NCBI RefSeq assembly: GCF_030269365.1
Contig: NZ_BSTF01000005.1
Span: forward strand, 372,001 to 436,000
DNA length: 64,000 nt
Direction: 5' to 3'
Source: Lentzea sp. NBRC 102530
Lineage (GTDB): Bacteria; Actinomycetota; Actinomycetes; Mycobacteriales; Pseudonocardiaceae
Shown: in pieces, positions 32,937 through 43,216 of the stretch
Numbering within the stretch: the first letter of the stretch is position 1
How the letters are laid out: the number at the start of each line of letters is the position of its first letter
Program-made: the position numbers and the translations under genes
Notes under the pieces: generated by a model
The model's input: the letters and a program-made list of their open reading frames with translations, nothing else
The model's database searches: none
Told to the model about the DNA's origin: nothing

Positions 32937-34401
32937 GGTTCGCCTCGATCGCGAGAGTGTCCATCTGCGCTTTCTGCAGCTTCCCGGAGTAGTCCCAGTT
33001 CATGGACTGCCAGCGGGTGAACTGGTCGAGCACCCACACGCCCGACTGCCGGGAGCCGTTGCCGCTCTTGCCGTTGCCGCCGAACGGCAGGTGCGCCTCG
33101 GCCCCGGACGTCGAGTTGTTGACGCTCACCATTCCGGCGGAGATGCCGGCGCGGAACCGGAAGGCCTTGTCCGGGTCCGTGGTGTAGATCGAGCACGAGA
33201 GGCCGTAGCCCGGTTTGTTGCCGAGCTCGATCGCCTCGTCGAGGTCCGAGTACTTCATGACGCCGACGATCGGCCCGAACGTCTCCTGGAGGAAGAGCTC
33301 GTCGTCGTCGCGCACACCGGAAACGATTGCGGGGTGGTAGAAGAAGCCGTTCTCGCCAGTGAAGTCGCCGCGCGGGCTGGTGGCGGTGATCCGGCCGGTC
33401 GGGCCGTGCACCGTGTGGTGCTCGCCGATCCAGCCGAGGTACTTCTCGTACGCCAGCGCGAACTTCTCGTCCAGCAACGGTCCGTAGAGGACGTCCCCGG
33501 TCGGGTCGCCCACGGTGGCTCCGGCGACGGCCTCGGTGAACCGGGTCAGGAACTCGTCGTACCGCGACTCGTGCACGATCGCCGTGCCGAGCGAGGTGCA
33601 ACGCTGGCCCGCGGAGCCGAAGCCGGCGAACAGCGCGCCCTGGACCGCGAGGTCGAGGTCCGCGTCCTCGGTGACGACCATCGGGTTCTTGCCGCCCAGC
33701 TCCAGGCACGGCGTCTGGAGGTGGCGGCCGCACAGTTCGCCGATGCGCACGCCGACCTCGCTGGAGCCGGTGAAGCCGACCTTGTCGACGACGCCCTGCT
33801 GCAACGACTGCTCCAGACCGGTGAACGTCTCCGAGCCCTCGGCGAAGACGATCTCGAACACGCCGGCGGGGATGCCCGCGGCCTGGAACACGTCGTAGAA
33901 GGCCTGGGCCGAGGCAGCGGAGTACTCGGCGGGCTTCCACACGACCGAGTTGCCGCACAGCAGGGCGGGGACGATGTACCAGGACGGGACGGCGACCGGG
34001 AAGTTGCCGGCGGTGATGATCGCCGCGACGCCGACCGGGTTGCGGAACGTGAAGAGCTGCTTGTCGGGCATCTCGGAGGGGACCGTCTGCCCGTAGAGGC
34101 GCCTGCCCTCGCCGACGAAGAAGTCACAGGTGTCGACGATCTCCTGGACCTCGCCGCGGGCTTCGCCGATCGGCTTGCCGATCTCGCGGGTCACGAGCTG
34201 GGCCAGGGGTTCGAAGTTGGCCTCGACCAGGCGTCCGATGTTGCCGATGACCTGGCCTCGCACGGGCGCGGGCACGCGTGCCCACGCGCGTTGGGCGGCT
34301 TTGGCCCGGTGGGCCGCGTCGACGAAGGCGCGGCTGGTCGCGAGCTCGATCTCGGCGACCACGTCGGAGGTGTTCGACGGGTTCGTGGAGATGTACGGCA
34401 T
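32917..34401 (-). CDS. Aldehyde dehydrogenase, aminoadipate-semialdehyde type
   Basis: A 494-residue NAD(P)-dependent aldehyde dehydrogenase with catalytic Glu in 'CLELGGKNPMVV' and catalytic Cys in 'GSAGQRCTSLGTA'. The 'AGQRCT' context and 'GFTGSSEVGVRI' are typical of the ALDH7 / piperideine-6-carboxylate dehydrogenase group, which makes 2-aminoadipate in lysine catabolism. ATG at 34401 is chosen because AGGGTGG lies 5 nt upstream; GTG at 34410 would be inside that site. It opens the minus-strand catabolic operon, divergent from a LysR gene across 82 bp. Confidence 0.88.
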   Translation of the reverse strand: MPYISTNPSNTSDVVAEIELATSRAFVDAAHRAKAAQRAWARVPAPVRGQVIGNIGRLVEANFEPLAQLVTREIGKPIGEARGEVQEIVDTCDFFVGEGRRLYGQTVPSEMPDKQLFTFRNPVGVAAIITAGNFPVAVPSWYIVPALLCGNSVVWKPAEYSAASAQAFYDVFQAAGIPAGVFEIVFAEGSETFTGLEQSLQQGVVDKVGFTGSSEVGVRIGELCGRHLQTPCLELGGKNPMVVTEDADLDLAVQGALFAGFGSAGQRCTSLGTAIVHESRYDEFLTRFTEAVAGATVGDPTGDVLYGPLLDEKFALAYEKYLGWIGEHHTVHGPTGRITATSPRGDFTGENGFFYHPAIVSGVRDDDELFLQETFGPIVGVMKYSDLDEAIELGNKPGYGLSCSIYTTDPDKAFRFRAGISAGMVSVNNSTSGAEAHLPFGGNGKSGNGSRQSGVWVLDQFTRWQSMNWDYSGKLQKAQMDTLAIEANLDFRLA

Positions 34402-34471
34402 GCGATCCACCCTGGTAGGTGGGCGGCGGATGCGCCAGAGGTCGCAGAGTGAAACCTCGCGACGTTGAGCA

Positions 34472-34477
34472 TAAGCT
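34472..34477 (+). promoter_or_regulatory. -10 element for leaderless lysR in the divergent promoter
   Basis: TAAGCT ends 6 nt before the GTG at 34484. The whole divergent region is only 82 bp, so the LysR protein can control both directions from one site. Confidence 0.4.
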
Positions 34478-34483
34478 CGGCTG

Positions 34484-35401
34484 GTGCTGAATCCGGTTCA
34501 CCTCCGCACGCTCGTCGAGGTCGTGAAGGCGGGGTCGTTCGCCGAGGCCGCCCGGCGGCTCGGGTACACGTCGTCTGCCGTGTCGCAGCAGATCTCGGCG
34601 TTCGAGCGGGCGGTCGGTGTGACGCTGTTCGAACGCGAGGCGCACTCGATCAGGCCCGCGAGCGCCGCCCTGCTGATCGCCGATCGCGGCGGCGAGCTGC
34701 TCGCCGCGTTCGACGGGTTCGAGCACGAGGTGAAGGCGATGGTGCAGGGCCTGCGCGGCCGCCTGCGCATCGGCACGTTCCCCACGGCGAGCGCGCGGAT
34801 CGTGCCGCGAGCCCTGGCGCGCCTGCAGGCGGACCTGCCGGACGCCGAGATCCGTCTCGACGAGGCGGAGCCGGACGACGTGCTGCCGCTGGTGCTGACC
34901 GGCGAGCTCGACCTGGCGCTGGTGTACGCGTACGACCTCGTGCCGAGGACGTGGCAGGAGGAGCTGACCGTGGTGCCGCTGCTCGACGAGGCACTGCTCG
35001 TCCTGGTGCCGGCCGAGCACCGGGCGGCGAAGAACAACGTCAAACTGGAAGATCTCAAGGACGAGAGGTGGATCGCATCACGCGACGGAACGTCCGGCGC
35101 CACCTGCCTCACGAGGTTGTGCGCCGCAGTGGGGTTCGCGCCGAGAATCGTCTTCCGCAGCAACGACTACGAGGTCGTGCAGTCGCTGGTGGGGGCTGGT
35201 GTCGGCGTCGCGCTGGTGCCTGCGCTCGGTCACAAGGGCTTGCCGGGCACGCACGCGATGCCGTTGCGGCACAAGCCTTTGCGCAGGCACGTGTACGTGG
35301 TGCACCGCACGGCGAACACCAACCCGTTGCTGCGTGACGCGGTGGACGCTCTGCGTGAGGTCTGCCAGAACACCGTGGGCGGCCACGTGAGTCAGCCATG
35401 A
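34484..35401 (+). CDS. LysR-family transcriptional regulator
   Basis: A 305-residue LysR regulator with an N-terminal winged HTH ('SFAEAARRLGYTSSAVSQQISAFERAVGVTLFER') and a periplasmic-binding-like effector domain ('RLRIGTFPTASARIVPRAL', 'DLALVYAYDL', 'VGAGVGVALVPAL'). Its divergent position, 82 bp from the aldehyde dehydrogenase gene, is the standard LysR arrangement. It probably activates the catabolic operon in response to a pathway intermediate such as lysine, aminoadipate or glutarate. The effector is inferred. Confidence 0.92.
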   Translation: MLNPVHLRTLVEVVKAGSFAEAARRLGYTSSAVSQQISAFERAVGVTLFEREAHSIRPASAALLIADRGGELLAAFDGFEHEVKAMVQGLRGRLRIGTFPTASARIVPRALARLQADLPDAEIRLDEAEPDDVLPLVLTGELDLALVYAYDLVPRTWQEELTVVPLLDEALLVLVPAEHRAAKNNVKLEDLKDERWIASRDGTSGATCLTRLCAAVGFAPRIVFRSNDYEVVQSLVGAGVGVALVPALGHKGLPGTHAMPLRHKPLRRHVYVVHRTANTNPLLRDAVDALREVCQNTVGGHVSQP

Positions 35402-35408
35402 TGGCGAA

Positions 35409-36038
35409 GTGGAGGAACTCGGCAGCGACGGTGCGCTGGCTGGGATCCGGAACTGGGACGCGCCGGATCTGAGCGCGCACGTCCGCCATTTGATCGACAC
35501 GACCGAACCGGGTGTCGAGGAACTGGTCCTCGCCGCCCTCGACGAGGCAGGCCCGGCGCGCTCGCTGCTCTGCCGAGTGCTCGCGGAACGCGACCCGCAC
35601 CGCGACCCGGCCTACGCGCTGCGGCACTTCTACACCGAGGCAGACGGCCGATCCGCCGTCGGCTGGGCGAAGAGGTCTACCGCAGCCCGTGGGTGTGGCT
35701 CTGCGGAATCACCAAGCTGCACAAGGCAAATCCGGTTCGGCGCATCACGTCGGACGCGACGAGCTGGGTCGCGACCCACCGCCAGATCGCGGTGCTGGCG
35801 TTGGGGGACACGGCGAACACGGCTGCCCTGCCGCCGATCATCGACCGCCTCCACGACCACAGGTGGTGGGTCAGAACCCAGGCGGCAGCGGCGATCCGCC
35901 TCGCCAGGGCCGGCGTGCGGATCGGCCGCCGCCGCACTGGCGCACCCGTCCCTCCGTGACCGCCTGCTGCGGTCGCGTGCAACGCTCACGCCGCTCGCCG
36001 CCGCCGGTAACGCGCTCGACGGGTCTTCGTCCCACTGA
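35409..36038 (+). CDS. HEAT-repeat-like protein with two compensating frameshifts
   Basis: One frame is open for 209 codons, but only its ends look natural: residues 1-80 ('HVRHLIDTTEPGVEELVLAALDEAG') and the tail ('ALAHPSLRDRLLRSRATLTPLAAAGNAL'). The middle (35650-35925) is Arg/Ser/Thr-rich nonsense in that frame. In the neighbouring frame it reads as HEAT-like helices ('HRQIAVLALGDTANTAALPPIIDRLHDHRWWVRTQ'). A one-base loss near 35649 and a one-base gain near 35920 would explain this. It starts 8 bp after the LysR stop. It is either a decaying gene or carries two sequence errors; the function is unknown. Confidence 0.55.
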   Translation: MEELGSDGALAGIRNWDAPDLSAHVRHLIDTTEPGVEELVLAALDEAGPARSLLCRVLAERDPHRDPAYALRHFYTEADGRSAVGWAKRSTAARGCGSAESPSCTRQIRFGASRRTRRAGSRPTARSRCWRWGTRRTRLPCRRSSTASTTTGGGSEPRRQRRSASPGPACGSAAAALAHPSLRDRLLRSRATLTPLAAAGNALDGSSSH

Positions 36039-36236
36039 CACCGCTCTGGCCAGGCGAAAAGTGAGGGCCTGCGCCAGCGTGTGAGCGCAGTTGCACGCAC
36101 AGTTACTTGCGCCGAACGGCCCATTGATTTCTTATGTCCGATTTGGGCATGCTCAGCGGCGATCAACTATCAGGGGACCGGTTCGGGTCGCGGAAACCCG
36201 CGCCGGCTCCTTTCTGACCTGGGGGACATACCGAAC

Positions 36237-39200
36237 ATGACGCGTCGCTCTGCGACGCGGCACACTCGTGCGCGAAGATTCGCACGGGTGCTTGCCGCTG
36301 CGCTCGCAACATCTCTGACGATCAGTCTGGCGTCCGCACCCGCGTTCGCCGCGCCTCCCGCGAAGCCCACGGCGGTCGATCCGACCCATCTGCCGGTGCT
36401 CAAGGGACGTGAAGTGCCCGCCCCGCCCGTCGCGGCGGCGGACCCGAAGGCGGACTTCGGTCCGCTGGCCAAGCGGGAGGGCTCGAGCTTCGACCCGGTG
36501 AAGTCGCAGGTGACCTCCCGGTCGATGTTCGTCAACGAGTACACCAACCCGGACGGCACCAAGACGCTCAAGCAGTCCACGGAACCGCTGAACGTCAAGG
36601 ACGCCAACGGGTCGTGGCAGCCGGTCGACCCGACGCTGGTGGCCGACACCCCGACGCGCCGGGTGAAGGCGAAGCAACACCCGCTCAGCCCCACGCTCGC
36701 GGGCAAGGCGGACGACCCGGCGCTGATCACCGTCGAGTACGACGGCGACAAAGTCTCGCTGGCGCCGGAGAAGCCGGCCAAGGACAAGCGGGCCAAGGTC
36801 TCGGACTCCACGGTGGAGTACACCGACGTCGCCCCCGACACGGACCTGCAGTACGAGGTCACGGCGGGGGCGGTCAAGGAGACCATCCTGCTGAAGAAGG
36901 TGCCGTCTACCAACAGGTGGCGGTTCACCCTCAAGACCGGCGACCTGGTCCCGGCCGTGACGGAGCAGGGCACGGTCGAGCTGCGGGACGCCAAGGGCAC
37001 CCCGAAGATCGTCATGCCGCCGATCGTCACGTGGGACTCCTCCGGCAAGGCCGAGGAGACGCCGCCCGCGCAGACCGGTGGCACCTACACCGTCGAGAAG
37101 GCGGGCCAGGATTGGGTGCTCACGGTCGCCGTCGACGAGGCGTGGCTGAAGGACCCGAAGCGGGTCTACCCGGTCAGCGTCGACCCGACGTTCAGCTTCG
37201 GCGTCACCTACGCCGAGTCGTACAAGTCCGACGGCTTCTGGTGCCAGATGTGCGGCGTGCAGTTCGGCAACTCGCTGGACCGCGGTGACAAGTACTGGCG
37301 CAGCGCCATCCGCTTCGACTACCAGCCGCTGTACGGCCAGCGCATCGTCGGCGCCAAGGTCGACGTGACGAAGAAGACCGGTCCGCTCAGCCCGGACAAG
37401 ACCTACCAGGCGCAGCTGTACCACGCCTCGGCGATGGACTTCAACGGTCTCGGGGGCCTGCTGGCCACCGGTCTCGTCGGCCAGGTGGGCACGCTCACCG
37501 GCGACAGCCTGGTGAGCTTCCTCCAGCACATCGCGGACATCCGGCACATGGCCACGTTCATGATCGTGGGCACGGAGCAGCCGGGCGCGTGGACCTACAA
37601 GGACACCACGGTCACGTTGACGGTCGACACGGGTTCGGCGCCGCCCGCCCCGTTGCTCGTCCACCCCGCGGACCACAGCGTCATCACGAACACGACGCCG
37701 AACCTCGCGGTCACCCCCGTCGCCGACCCGGACGGCGAGCCGGTGAAGTACTGCTTCACCGTCGCCACCGGCCCGGACGCCAAGACCGGCGTCGTCGTCG
37801 ACTCCGGCTGTCTCGACCAGCCCAACTGGACGGTCCCGCCGGGCGTCCTGCAGGACGGCGTCGCCTACACCTGGCAGGCCAAGGCCGTCAGCGGTGCCAC
37901 CTCGCGCATCCCGAGCCCGGTGTTCCACCTGAAGGTCGACCAGCGGATCGGCAACAAGGGACCCGCCCCGGACGACGCCCTGGGCCCGATCTCGGTCAAC
38001 CTGGCCAACGGCAACGTCACCACGTCCGTCAAGTCGCCGACGTTCAACACCGTCGGTGGCGAGGCAGGCCTGACGATGACCTACAACTCCCAGCAGCAGG
38101 AGCAGAAGGGCCTGCGGGCCTCGTACTTCCCGGACCTGTCGCACAACGGTGAGATCAGTCCGCAACAGGAACCGGTACTGGTGCGCACCGAGCCTCAGGT
38201 CAACGTGGACTGGGGCGACACCTCACCGTTCGCGCCCGCGCTGCAGAAGGACTGGTTCGTGGCGCGCTGGGAGGGGTACTTCCAGGCCCCGGCGACCGGT
38301 GACTACCAGTTCGCCGGTGTGCACGACGACCGGCTGAGGGTGTGGGTCAACGGGAACTCTGTCTACGACCAGGGGTGCTGCAGTGACGTCAACTGGGGCG
38401 TCGCGACCAGTGTGAAGCTGACCGCGGGTCAGCGGGTGCCGATCAAGGTCGAGCTCGCTGAGGTCAGTGGCGCCGCGTACCTGCGCCTGTTCACCCGCAC
38501 GACCGACAACACCACCGTGCCGCCGCAGATCGTCCCCGCGGACTGGCTGCACTCGTCGGACCTTCCCGCCCTGCCCAAGGGCTGGCTGTTGTCCGCCGAC
38601 ATCGACGGCACGGGCTCCACGTTCACGGAGGCGAAGGTCACCGACCAGAACGTCGTGCTGACCGACGGATCGGGTGCCAAGCACACCTGGACGAAGAAGT
38701 CGACCGGCGGCTACAGCCCGCCGGAAGGTGAGGTGGGCACCCTGGCCCTGGACTCGGCAGGGCGCATCACGCTGACCTACGGCACCGACGTGTACGCGTT
38801 CAACTCCGCGGGCAAGCTGGAGTCCCAGTCCAGCGCGGTCGACACCCGCAAGCCGGCCGGGCTGCGGTACGTGTACGACGGCTCGCCGTCACGCCTCAAG
38901 GAGATCAAGGACCCGGTCTCGGGCCGCTCGCACAAGCTGCACTACAACCGGCCGGGCGACAACTGCTACGCGGGCGCCAACCCTCCGCCGGACGCGGAGA
39001 AGCTGCCACCGTCGCAGATGCTCTGCCGCATCGAGTACTGGGACGGCAGCCAGACGAAGTTGTTCTACTACCGGGGCAACCTCGTCGCGGTGGAGGACCC
39101 GGGTCGTGAGATGACCCAGTTCAGCTTCACGACCAACGGCGTCCTCGACGGCATGCGCGACAGCCTTGCGGCCGACTGGGTTTCGCGGGACCACGCGAAC

Positions 39201-42200
39201 CGGGATTCCGATGCCGCGAACTACATCGTTCACTACTACGACCACACGGCGGCGAAGCCGGTGGCGCGTACGGTCTACCAGCCGCAAACCACGCAGGGTG
39301 AGGAACGCGGCTTCCACACGTACCGCTACGACACGGCGGCGAAGACGTCCTATGTGGACATCGCCGGGCTCAATCCGATCATCGGCTTCTCCCGCAAGGT
39401 GGTCTACGACGACGCCTTCCGGCTGCTGTCCAGCACGGACGCCACCGGCAGGACGACGTCACAGACGTGGAGCGTCAAGGACCAGCTGCTGACCTCCACG
39501 GACGCCGCCGGCAGGGTGTCGACCACGTTGTACGACGCGCAGGACCGCCCGACCGACAACTTCGGTCCGGGTCCGGCTTCGTGCTTCCAGGGGCAGGAGC
39601 TCAAGCCTGACTGCGCGGCCACCGTCCCGCACTCCAAGACAGCCTTCGACGAGGGCATCAACGGTCTCGCGGTGTCCTACTACGACAACAAGGACATGAT
39701 CGGGGCGCCGAAGGTGTTCCAGACCGGTCTGGCCGCGGACGGAACGTTCGCCCGCAACTGGGGCGAAGCCGAACCGGTCACGGGCATCCCCGCGGACGGC
39801 TACTCGCTGCGGGCGACCGGCGACATCGTGTTTCCCGAGTCGGGCAACTACAAGCTGCGCGTCGTGGCCGACGACGGTGTCAGGGTGTGGATCGACGACG
39901 TGAACGTCGTCGACGACTGGATCGACAGCCCCGCGAAGTGGCGTGAGGCGACGGTCAACAGCCCGTCGGCGGGCGCCGCCAAGAAGATCCGAGTCGAGTA
40001 CTACGACCAGACCTCGTTCGCACAGCTCGAACTGCACTGGACCACCCCCGGCGGTGTCCAACAGGTGGTGCCCGCGACGAGCATGAAGCCGAAGTACGGG
40101 CACACGACGTCGACGACCAAGGGCGAGTCCCTGGGCCTCCAGCCGCAGGTCTCGTCCAGCAAGTTCGGCGAGAACGGGCTCGACGCCGCCTACGGCCTGG
40201 TCACCACGACGACCCAGAAGGGACAGGCGGTCAAGACCACCTACGAAGCCGTCGGCACCGGCTACCTGCGCAAGATCGCCGAGACCTCGCCCACGGGGGC
40301 TCAGACCACGTTCGCCTACTACGGCGACCAGGAGACGCGGGACAACCCGTGCACCCCTGCGGTCGAGGCGATCAACCAGGGCGGGCTCGCGAAGCTCACC
40401 AGGTCACCCGCGCCGGCGACCGGATCCGCTCGTGAGGACGAGCAGATCTTCGACGCGTCGGGCCGCGTGGTGGCGCAGGGCACCGCGGGCAAGTGGACGT
40501 GCACCGCGTACGACGAGCGTGACCGGGTGGTGCAGGTCAAGAACCCCGCGAACGCCGCTGAGGGCGAGCGCGTCGTCACCACGAACCACGCGGTGAACAG
40601 CGACCCGCTCGTGTCCGCCGTGACCGACCACAACGGCACCGTCACGACCAGGACCGACCTGCTCGGTCGCCCTGTCGAGTACACCGACGTGCACGGCGTG
40701 CGCACCGAGACCAAGTACGACCGCGCGGGCCGCTCCACGTCGCAGAAGGTCAACCTGCCGTTGAACCCTGCGCAGACCACGACCAGCACATACGACGACG
40801 CGGGCAGGCTGCTGACCACCTCGCTCGACGGCACCGTGCTCGCCACGCCGGTCTATGACGCCGCAGGTGAGCTGAAGTCCGTGACCTACGCCAACGGCAC
40901 CTCGCTGGCGGCGATCGGCAAGGACGGCCCGGGTCAGATCACCTCGCTCACGTGGAAGACCAAGCCGGGGACCGAGATCCCCACGACCGTCACGCGCACT
41001 CGCGCCGGCACGATCGTGGACGAGACGCTCAACGGCTTCGATGCGGGCGCAGGCGGTCACAACTACGTGTATGACGCTGCGGGAAGACTGACCAACGCGG
41101 CGGTCAGCGGGCACGTCTACACGTATGAGTTCGGCTCCGCGGCAGAGGGTTGTCCCGCCGGATCGGTCGGCAACGCAGGCCTGAACACCAACAGGGTCAA
41201 GCTGATCGACCGGACGGCCAGCGGCTCGCAGACGACGAACTACTGCTACGACGCGGCCGACCGACTCCTGGCCACGACGGGTGCGAACGCGGTGTCCGGC
41301 ATCAAGTACGACGACAGCGGCAACACCACGGAGTACACGGTCAACGGTTCCACCACGCACCTGTCGTGGGACACGGCCGGTCGCAACGTCGGTGCTCGCT
41401 CGGTCGGTGCGGACCCCGCTGCCGTCGCGTACCAGCGCGACGCCACGGACCGGATCGTGCGCCGCGGCGCCGAGCAGGGGGACGACCAGCAGGTCGTGCT
41501 GTACGGCCACACCAGTGACGGTGACTCCTCGGACTTCGTGCTCGGCGAGGACAAGAAGGTGCTGGTGCGGTCGATCTCGCTGCCTGGTGGCGTCCTGGTC
41601 ACTGTCAGAGGTGACAGCCGCTCGTACGACCACCCGTCCGTGCGCGGCGACATCGTGCTCAGCACGGACGCGGCGGGCAACCAGGTCGGGGCGCTGCGGC
41701 ACTACACGCCGTTCGGCGAGCCGATCGCGAGCGACGGCAGGGTCGACGCGGACGCCGTGCCGGACAACCAGCCGGGCCAGATGGACTTCGGCTGGCTCGG
41801 GCAACACCAGCGTCCGTACGAGCACGCCGGTGCTCTGTCGCTCGTGCAGATGGGCGCCCGTCCGTACAGTCCGCTTCTCGGTCGGTTCCTGTCCGTGGAC
41901 CCGGTCGAGGGTGGGTCGGCCAACGACTACGACTACGTCAGCGGTGACCCGGTCAACGCCAACGACCTCGACGGAAAGTGCCCGCCGTGTCTCTTCCTCG
42001 CGGTGGCGGGTCTTCGAGTCGGTCTGCCGATCCTCGGCAGGTTCGCACTCCGCCAGGGGATCAAGTGGGGCGTCAAGTGGGCGCCGCGCATCTGGGGCGG
42101 CATGAAGGCGACCGGCCGCGCGGTCGTGCAGGCGGGCAGCTGGGTCCGAGCCAGGACCGTCAGCGCCGTGAGCCGCGTCAAGTCCGGGTGGAACGCGTTC

Positions 42201-42419
42201 AAGAACGGGTTGAAGACGCGCAAGGTGGAGGTCAAGCGGTACGTCGGCGAGAACCGCGGCAGAGCGGCGTTCCGTTGCGTCTCCTGGGGAGCAGGGCCCG
42301 CTGCCATCGCGTGGGGAGGCGGAGCCAACCGCCGCCAGATCATCTCCGCGGCGATCGGCGGGCTCGCGCTCGGCTGCGTCGGTAACATCACGCACGACGC
42401 TTGGAAGGTGAACAAGTAG
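36237..42419 (+). CDS. Secreted giant RHS/YD-repeat protein with two PA14 domains
   Basis: A 2060-residue exported protein. Its signal peptide (residues 1-38, '...LASAPAFA') fixes the start at 36237, with GGGGGA about 11 nt upstream. After an N-terminal ~600-residue region come a PA14 domain (about 623-771, '[13 protein letters not shown]', '[10 protein letters not shown]'), YD repeats, a second PA14 domain (about 1140-1286, '[11 protein letters not shown]'), and more YD repeats of the 'YDxxGRLxxxT' type. The RHS-core closing motif follows ('[20 protein letters not shown]'). The 146 residues after 'DLDGK' (from Cys1915) are unrelated, basic and hydrophobic, as expected of a polymorphic C-terminal effector. 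A small membrane gene is coupled to it. Confidence 0.9.
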   Translation: MTRRSATRHTRARRFARVLAAALATSLTISLASAPAFAAPPAKPTAVDPTHLPVLKGREVPAPPVAAADPKADFGPLAKREGSSFDPVKSQVTSRSMFVNEYTNPDGTKTLKQSTEPLNVKDANGSWQPVDPTLVADTPTRRVKAKQHPLSPTLAGKADDPALITVEYDGDKVSLAPEKPAKDKRAKVSDSTVEYTDVAPDTDLQYEVTAGAVKETILLKKVPSTNRWRFTLKTGDLVPAVTEQGTVELRDAKGTPKIVMPPIVTWDSSGKAEETPPAQTGGTYTVEKAGQDWVLTVAVDEAWLKDPKRVYPVSVDPTFSFGVTYAESYKSDGFWCQMCGVQFGNSLDRGDKYWRSAIRFDYQPLYGQRIVGAKVDVTKKTGPLSPDKTYQAQLYHASAMDFNGLGGLLATGLVGQVGTLTGDSLVSFLQHIADIRHMATFMIVGTEQPGAWTYKDTTVTLTVDTGSAPPAPLLVHPADHSVITNTTPNLAVTPVADPDGEPVKYCFTVATGPDAKTGVVVDSGCLDQPNWTVPPGVLQDGVAYTWQAKAVSGATSRIPSPVFHLKVDQRIGNKGPAPDDALGPISVNLANGNVTTSVKSPTFNTVGGEAGLTMTYNSQQQEQKGLRASYFPDLSHNGEISPQQEPVLVRTEPQVNVDWGDTSPFAPALQKDWFVARWEGYFQAPATGDYQFAGVHDDRLRVWVNGNSVYDQGCCSDVNWGVATSVKLTAGQRVPIKVELAEVSGAAYLRLFTRTTDNTTVPPQIVPADWLHSSDLPALPKGWLLSADIDGTGSTFTEAKVTDQNVVLTDGSGAKHTWTKKSTGGYSPPEGEVGTLALDSAGRITLTYGTDVYAFNSAGKLESQSSAVDTRKPAGLRYVYDGSPSRLKEIKDPVSGRSHKLHYNRPGDNCYAGANPPPDAEKLPPSQMLCRIEYWDGSQTKLFYYRGNLVAVEDPGREMTQFSFTTNGVLDGMRDSLAADWVSRDHANRDSDAANYIVHYYDHTAAKPVARTVYQPQTTQGEERGFHTYRYDTAAKTSYVDIAGLNPIIGFSRKVVYDDAFRLLSSTDATGRTTSQTWSVKDQLLTSTDAAGRVSTTLYDAQDRPTDNFGPGPASCFQGQELKPDCAATVPHSKTAFDEGINGLAVSYYDNKDMIGAPKVFQTGLAADGTFARNWGEAEPVTGIPADGYSLRATGDIVFPESGNYKLRVVADDGVRVWIDDVNVVDDWIDSPAKWREATVNSPSAGAAKKIRVEYYDQTSFAQLELHWTTPGGVQQVVPATSMKPKYGHTTSTTKGESLGLQPQVSSSKFGENGLDAAYGLVTTTTQKGQAVKTTYEAVGTGYLRKIAETSPTGAQTTFAYYGDQETRDNPCTPAVEAINQGGLAKLTRSPAPATGSAREDEQIFDASGRVVAQGTAGKWTCTAYDERDRVVQVKNPANAAEGERVVTTNHAVNSDPLVSAVTDHNGTVTTRTDLLGRPVEYTDVHGVRTETKYDRAGRSTSQKVNLPLNPAQTTTSTYDDAGRLLTTSLDGTVLATPVYDAAGELKSVTYANGTSLAAIGKDGPGQITSLTWKTKPGTEIPTTVTRTRAGTIVDETLNGFDAGAGGHNYVYDAAGRLTNAAVSGHVYTYEFGSAAEGCPAGSVGNAGLNTNRVKLIDRTASGSQTTNYCYDAADRLLATTGANAVSGIKYDDSGNTTEYTVNGSTTHLSWDTAGRNVGARSVGADPAAVAYQRDATDRIVRRGAEQGDDQQVVLYGHTSDGDSSDFVLGEDKKVLVRSISLPGGVLVTVRGDSRSYDHPSVRGDIVLSTDAAGNQVGALRHYTPFGEPIASDGRVDADAVPDNQPGQMDFGWLGQHQRPYEHAGALSLVQMGARPYSPLLGRFLSVDPVEGGSANDYDYVSGDPVNANDLDGKCPPCLFLAVAGLRVGLPILGRFALRQGIKWGVKWAPRIWGGMKATGRAVVQAGSWVRARTVSAVSRVKSGWNAFKNGLKTRKVEVKRYVGENRGRAAFRCVSWGAGPAAIAWGGGANRRQIISAAIGGLALGCVGNITHDAWKVNK

Positions 42420-42646
42420 TGTCTCTGGGCCGTTGGCTGGTGCACGAGCCGCTCGGGCGAAATTGCTGGTACTTCCCTCTGGGACCGGTGATCGCCTTGG
42501 TGGTCATCTGGCTGGTGATCGACTGGCCGCACGGAGCACTCGTGCTGGGGTTCGTCGTCACGGGAGTGGTGGACGTGATCGCCCGCTATCTCTGGTGGCG
42601 TTCCGACCGGCGCAAGGCCCAGGAGACCGGCCCGGCTTCAGTCTGA
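42419..42646 (+). CDS. Small two-helix membrane protein, candidate immunity protein
   Basis: A 75-residue protein starting at GTG 42419, which shares one base with the RHS stop codon. It has two hydrophobic segments ('FPLGPVIALVVIWLVI' and 'ALVLGFVVTGVVDVIARYLW') and a basic tail. Overlap with the RHS gene and the strong terminator right after it show it is the last gene of that unit. Small membrane proteins in this place often protect against pore-forming or membrane-acting C-terminal toxins. That role is inferred; no family is recognised. Confidence 0.65.
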   Translation: MSLGRWLVHEPLGRNCWYFPLGPVIALVVIWLVIDWPHGALVLGFVVTGVVDVIARYLWWRSDRRKAQETGPASV

Positions 42647-42658
42647 GGCAGATCACTC

Positions 42659-42697
42659 GTGTGTGGGGGTGCGGACTTTGTCCGCGCCCCCACACAC
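42659..42697. terminator. Strong terminator after the RHS / small membrane gene unit
   Basis: A 17-bp stem (42659-42675 with 42681-42697, one G-U pair) closes a 5-nt loop CTTTG. It begins 12 bp after the small membrane protein stop and faces the end of the convergent DinB-like gene. Confidence 0.8.
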
Positions 42698-42713
42698 GCA
42701 TCTGGCGCCGCTC

Positions 42714-43199
42714 CTACTCTCCGGTCTGGCCGTCCGCCAGTTCGCGGATCAGGTCCAGATGGCCCACGTGGCGCGCGGTTTCCTGCGCCACGTGGGCCAG
42801 GATCCACCGCACGGTGCGCTTGCCGTCCGCCGCCACGGCGTCGGGGGCGTGCTTCTTCAACGCCTCGGCGTTCGCCCATTCCTCGCGGTAGGCCTGGATG
42901 AGCGACGCCGGGGTGTCGTCGTCTTCGAGGTGCCACGACGGGTCCGGGTCGCCCTGCCACAACGACGGCAGGTCGAGGCCCGCGCCGGCGATGCACAGCC
43001 AGTACCGCTCGACGGCGGTGAGGTGCTTGAGCAGGCCGAGTGCCGTCAGCCCCGGGGACGTGGCGATCGGGGCCGCCGCGGCCTGCTCGCGGGTGAGGCC
43101 GTCCACCTTGAGGACGGCGGTCTTGCGCAGGAAGTCCAGGAACTCCCACGCGAGCGCGGCTTCGTCGGTGGCGAGCTTCTCAGGCCAGGTTCGGGTCAC
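42714..43199 (-). CDS. DinB-superfamily protein (DUF664 type)
   Basis: A 161-residue four-helix-bundle protein of the DinB/YfiT superfamily, with 'PGLTALGLLKHLTAVERYWL' near the front and 'RTVRWILAHVAQETARHVGHLDLIRE' at the end. The three metal-ligand histidines (HLTAVE, HVAQETARH, HLDLIR) are present. In actinobacteria these proteins include mycothiol-dependent metalloenzymes; the actual reaction is unknown. It lies between the RHS unit and a glycosyltransferase, 17 bp from the terminator. Confidence 0.88.
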   Translation of the reverse strand: MTRTWPEKLATDEAALAWEFLDFLRKTAVLKVDGLTREQAAAAPIATSPGLTALGLLKHLTAVERYWLCIAGAGLDLPSLWQGDPDPSWHLEDDDTPASLIQAYREEWANAEALKKHAPDAVAADGKRTVRWILAHVAQETARHVGHLDLIRELADGQTGE

Positions 43200-43216
43200 C
43201 TGGTGAGTTTGTCAGT

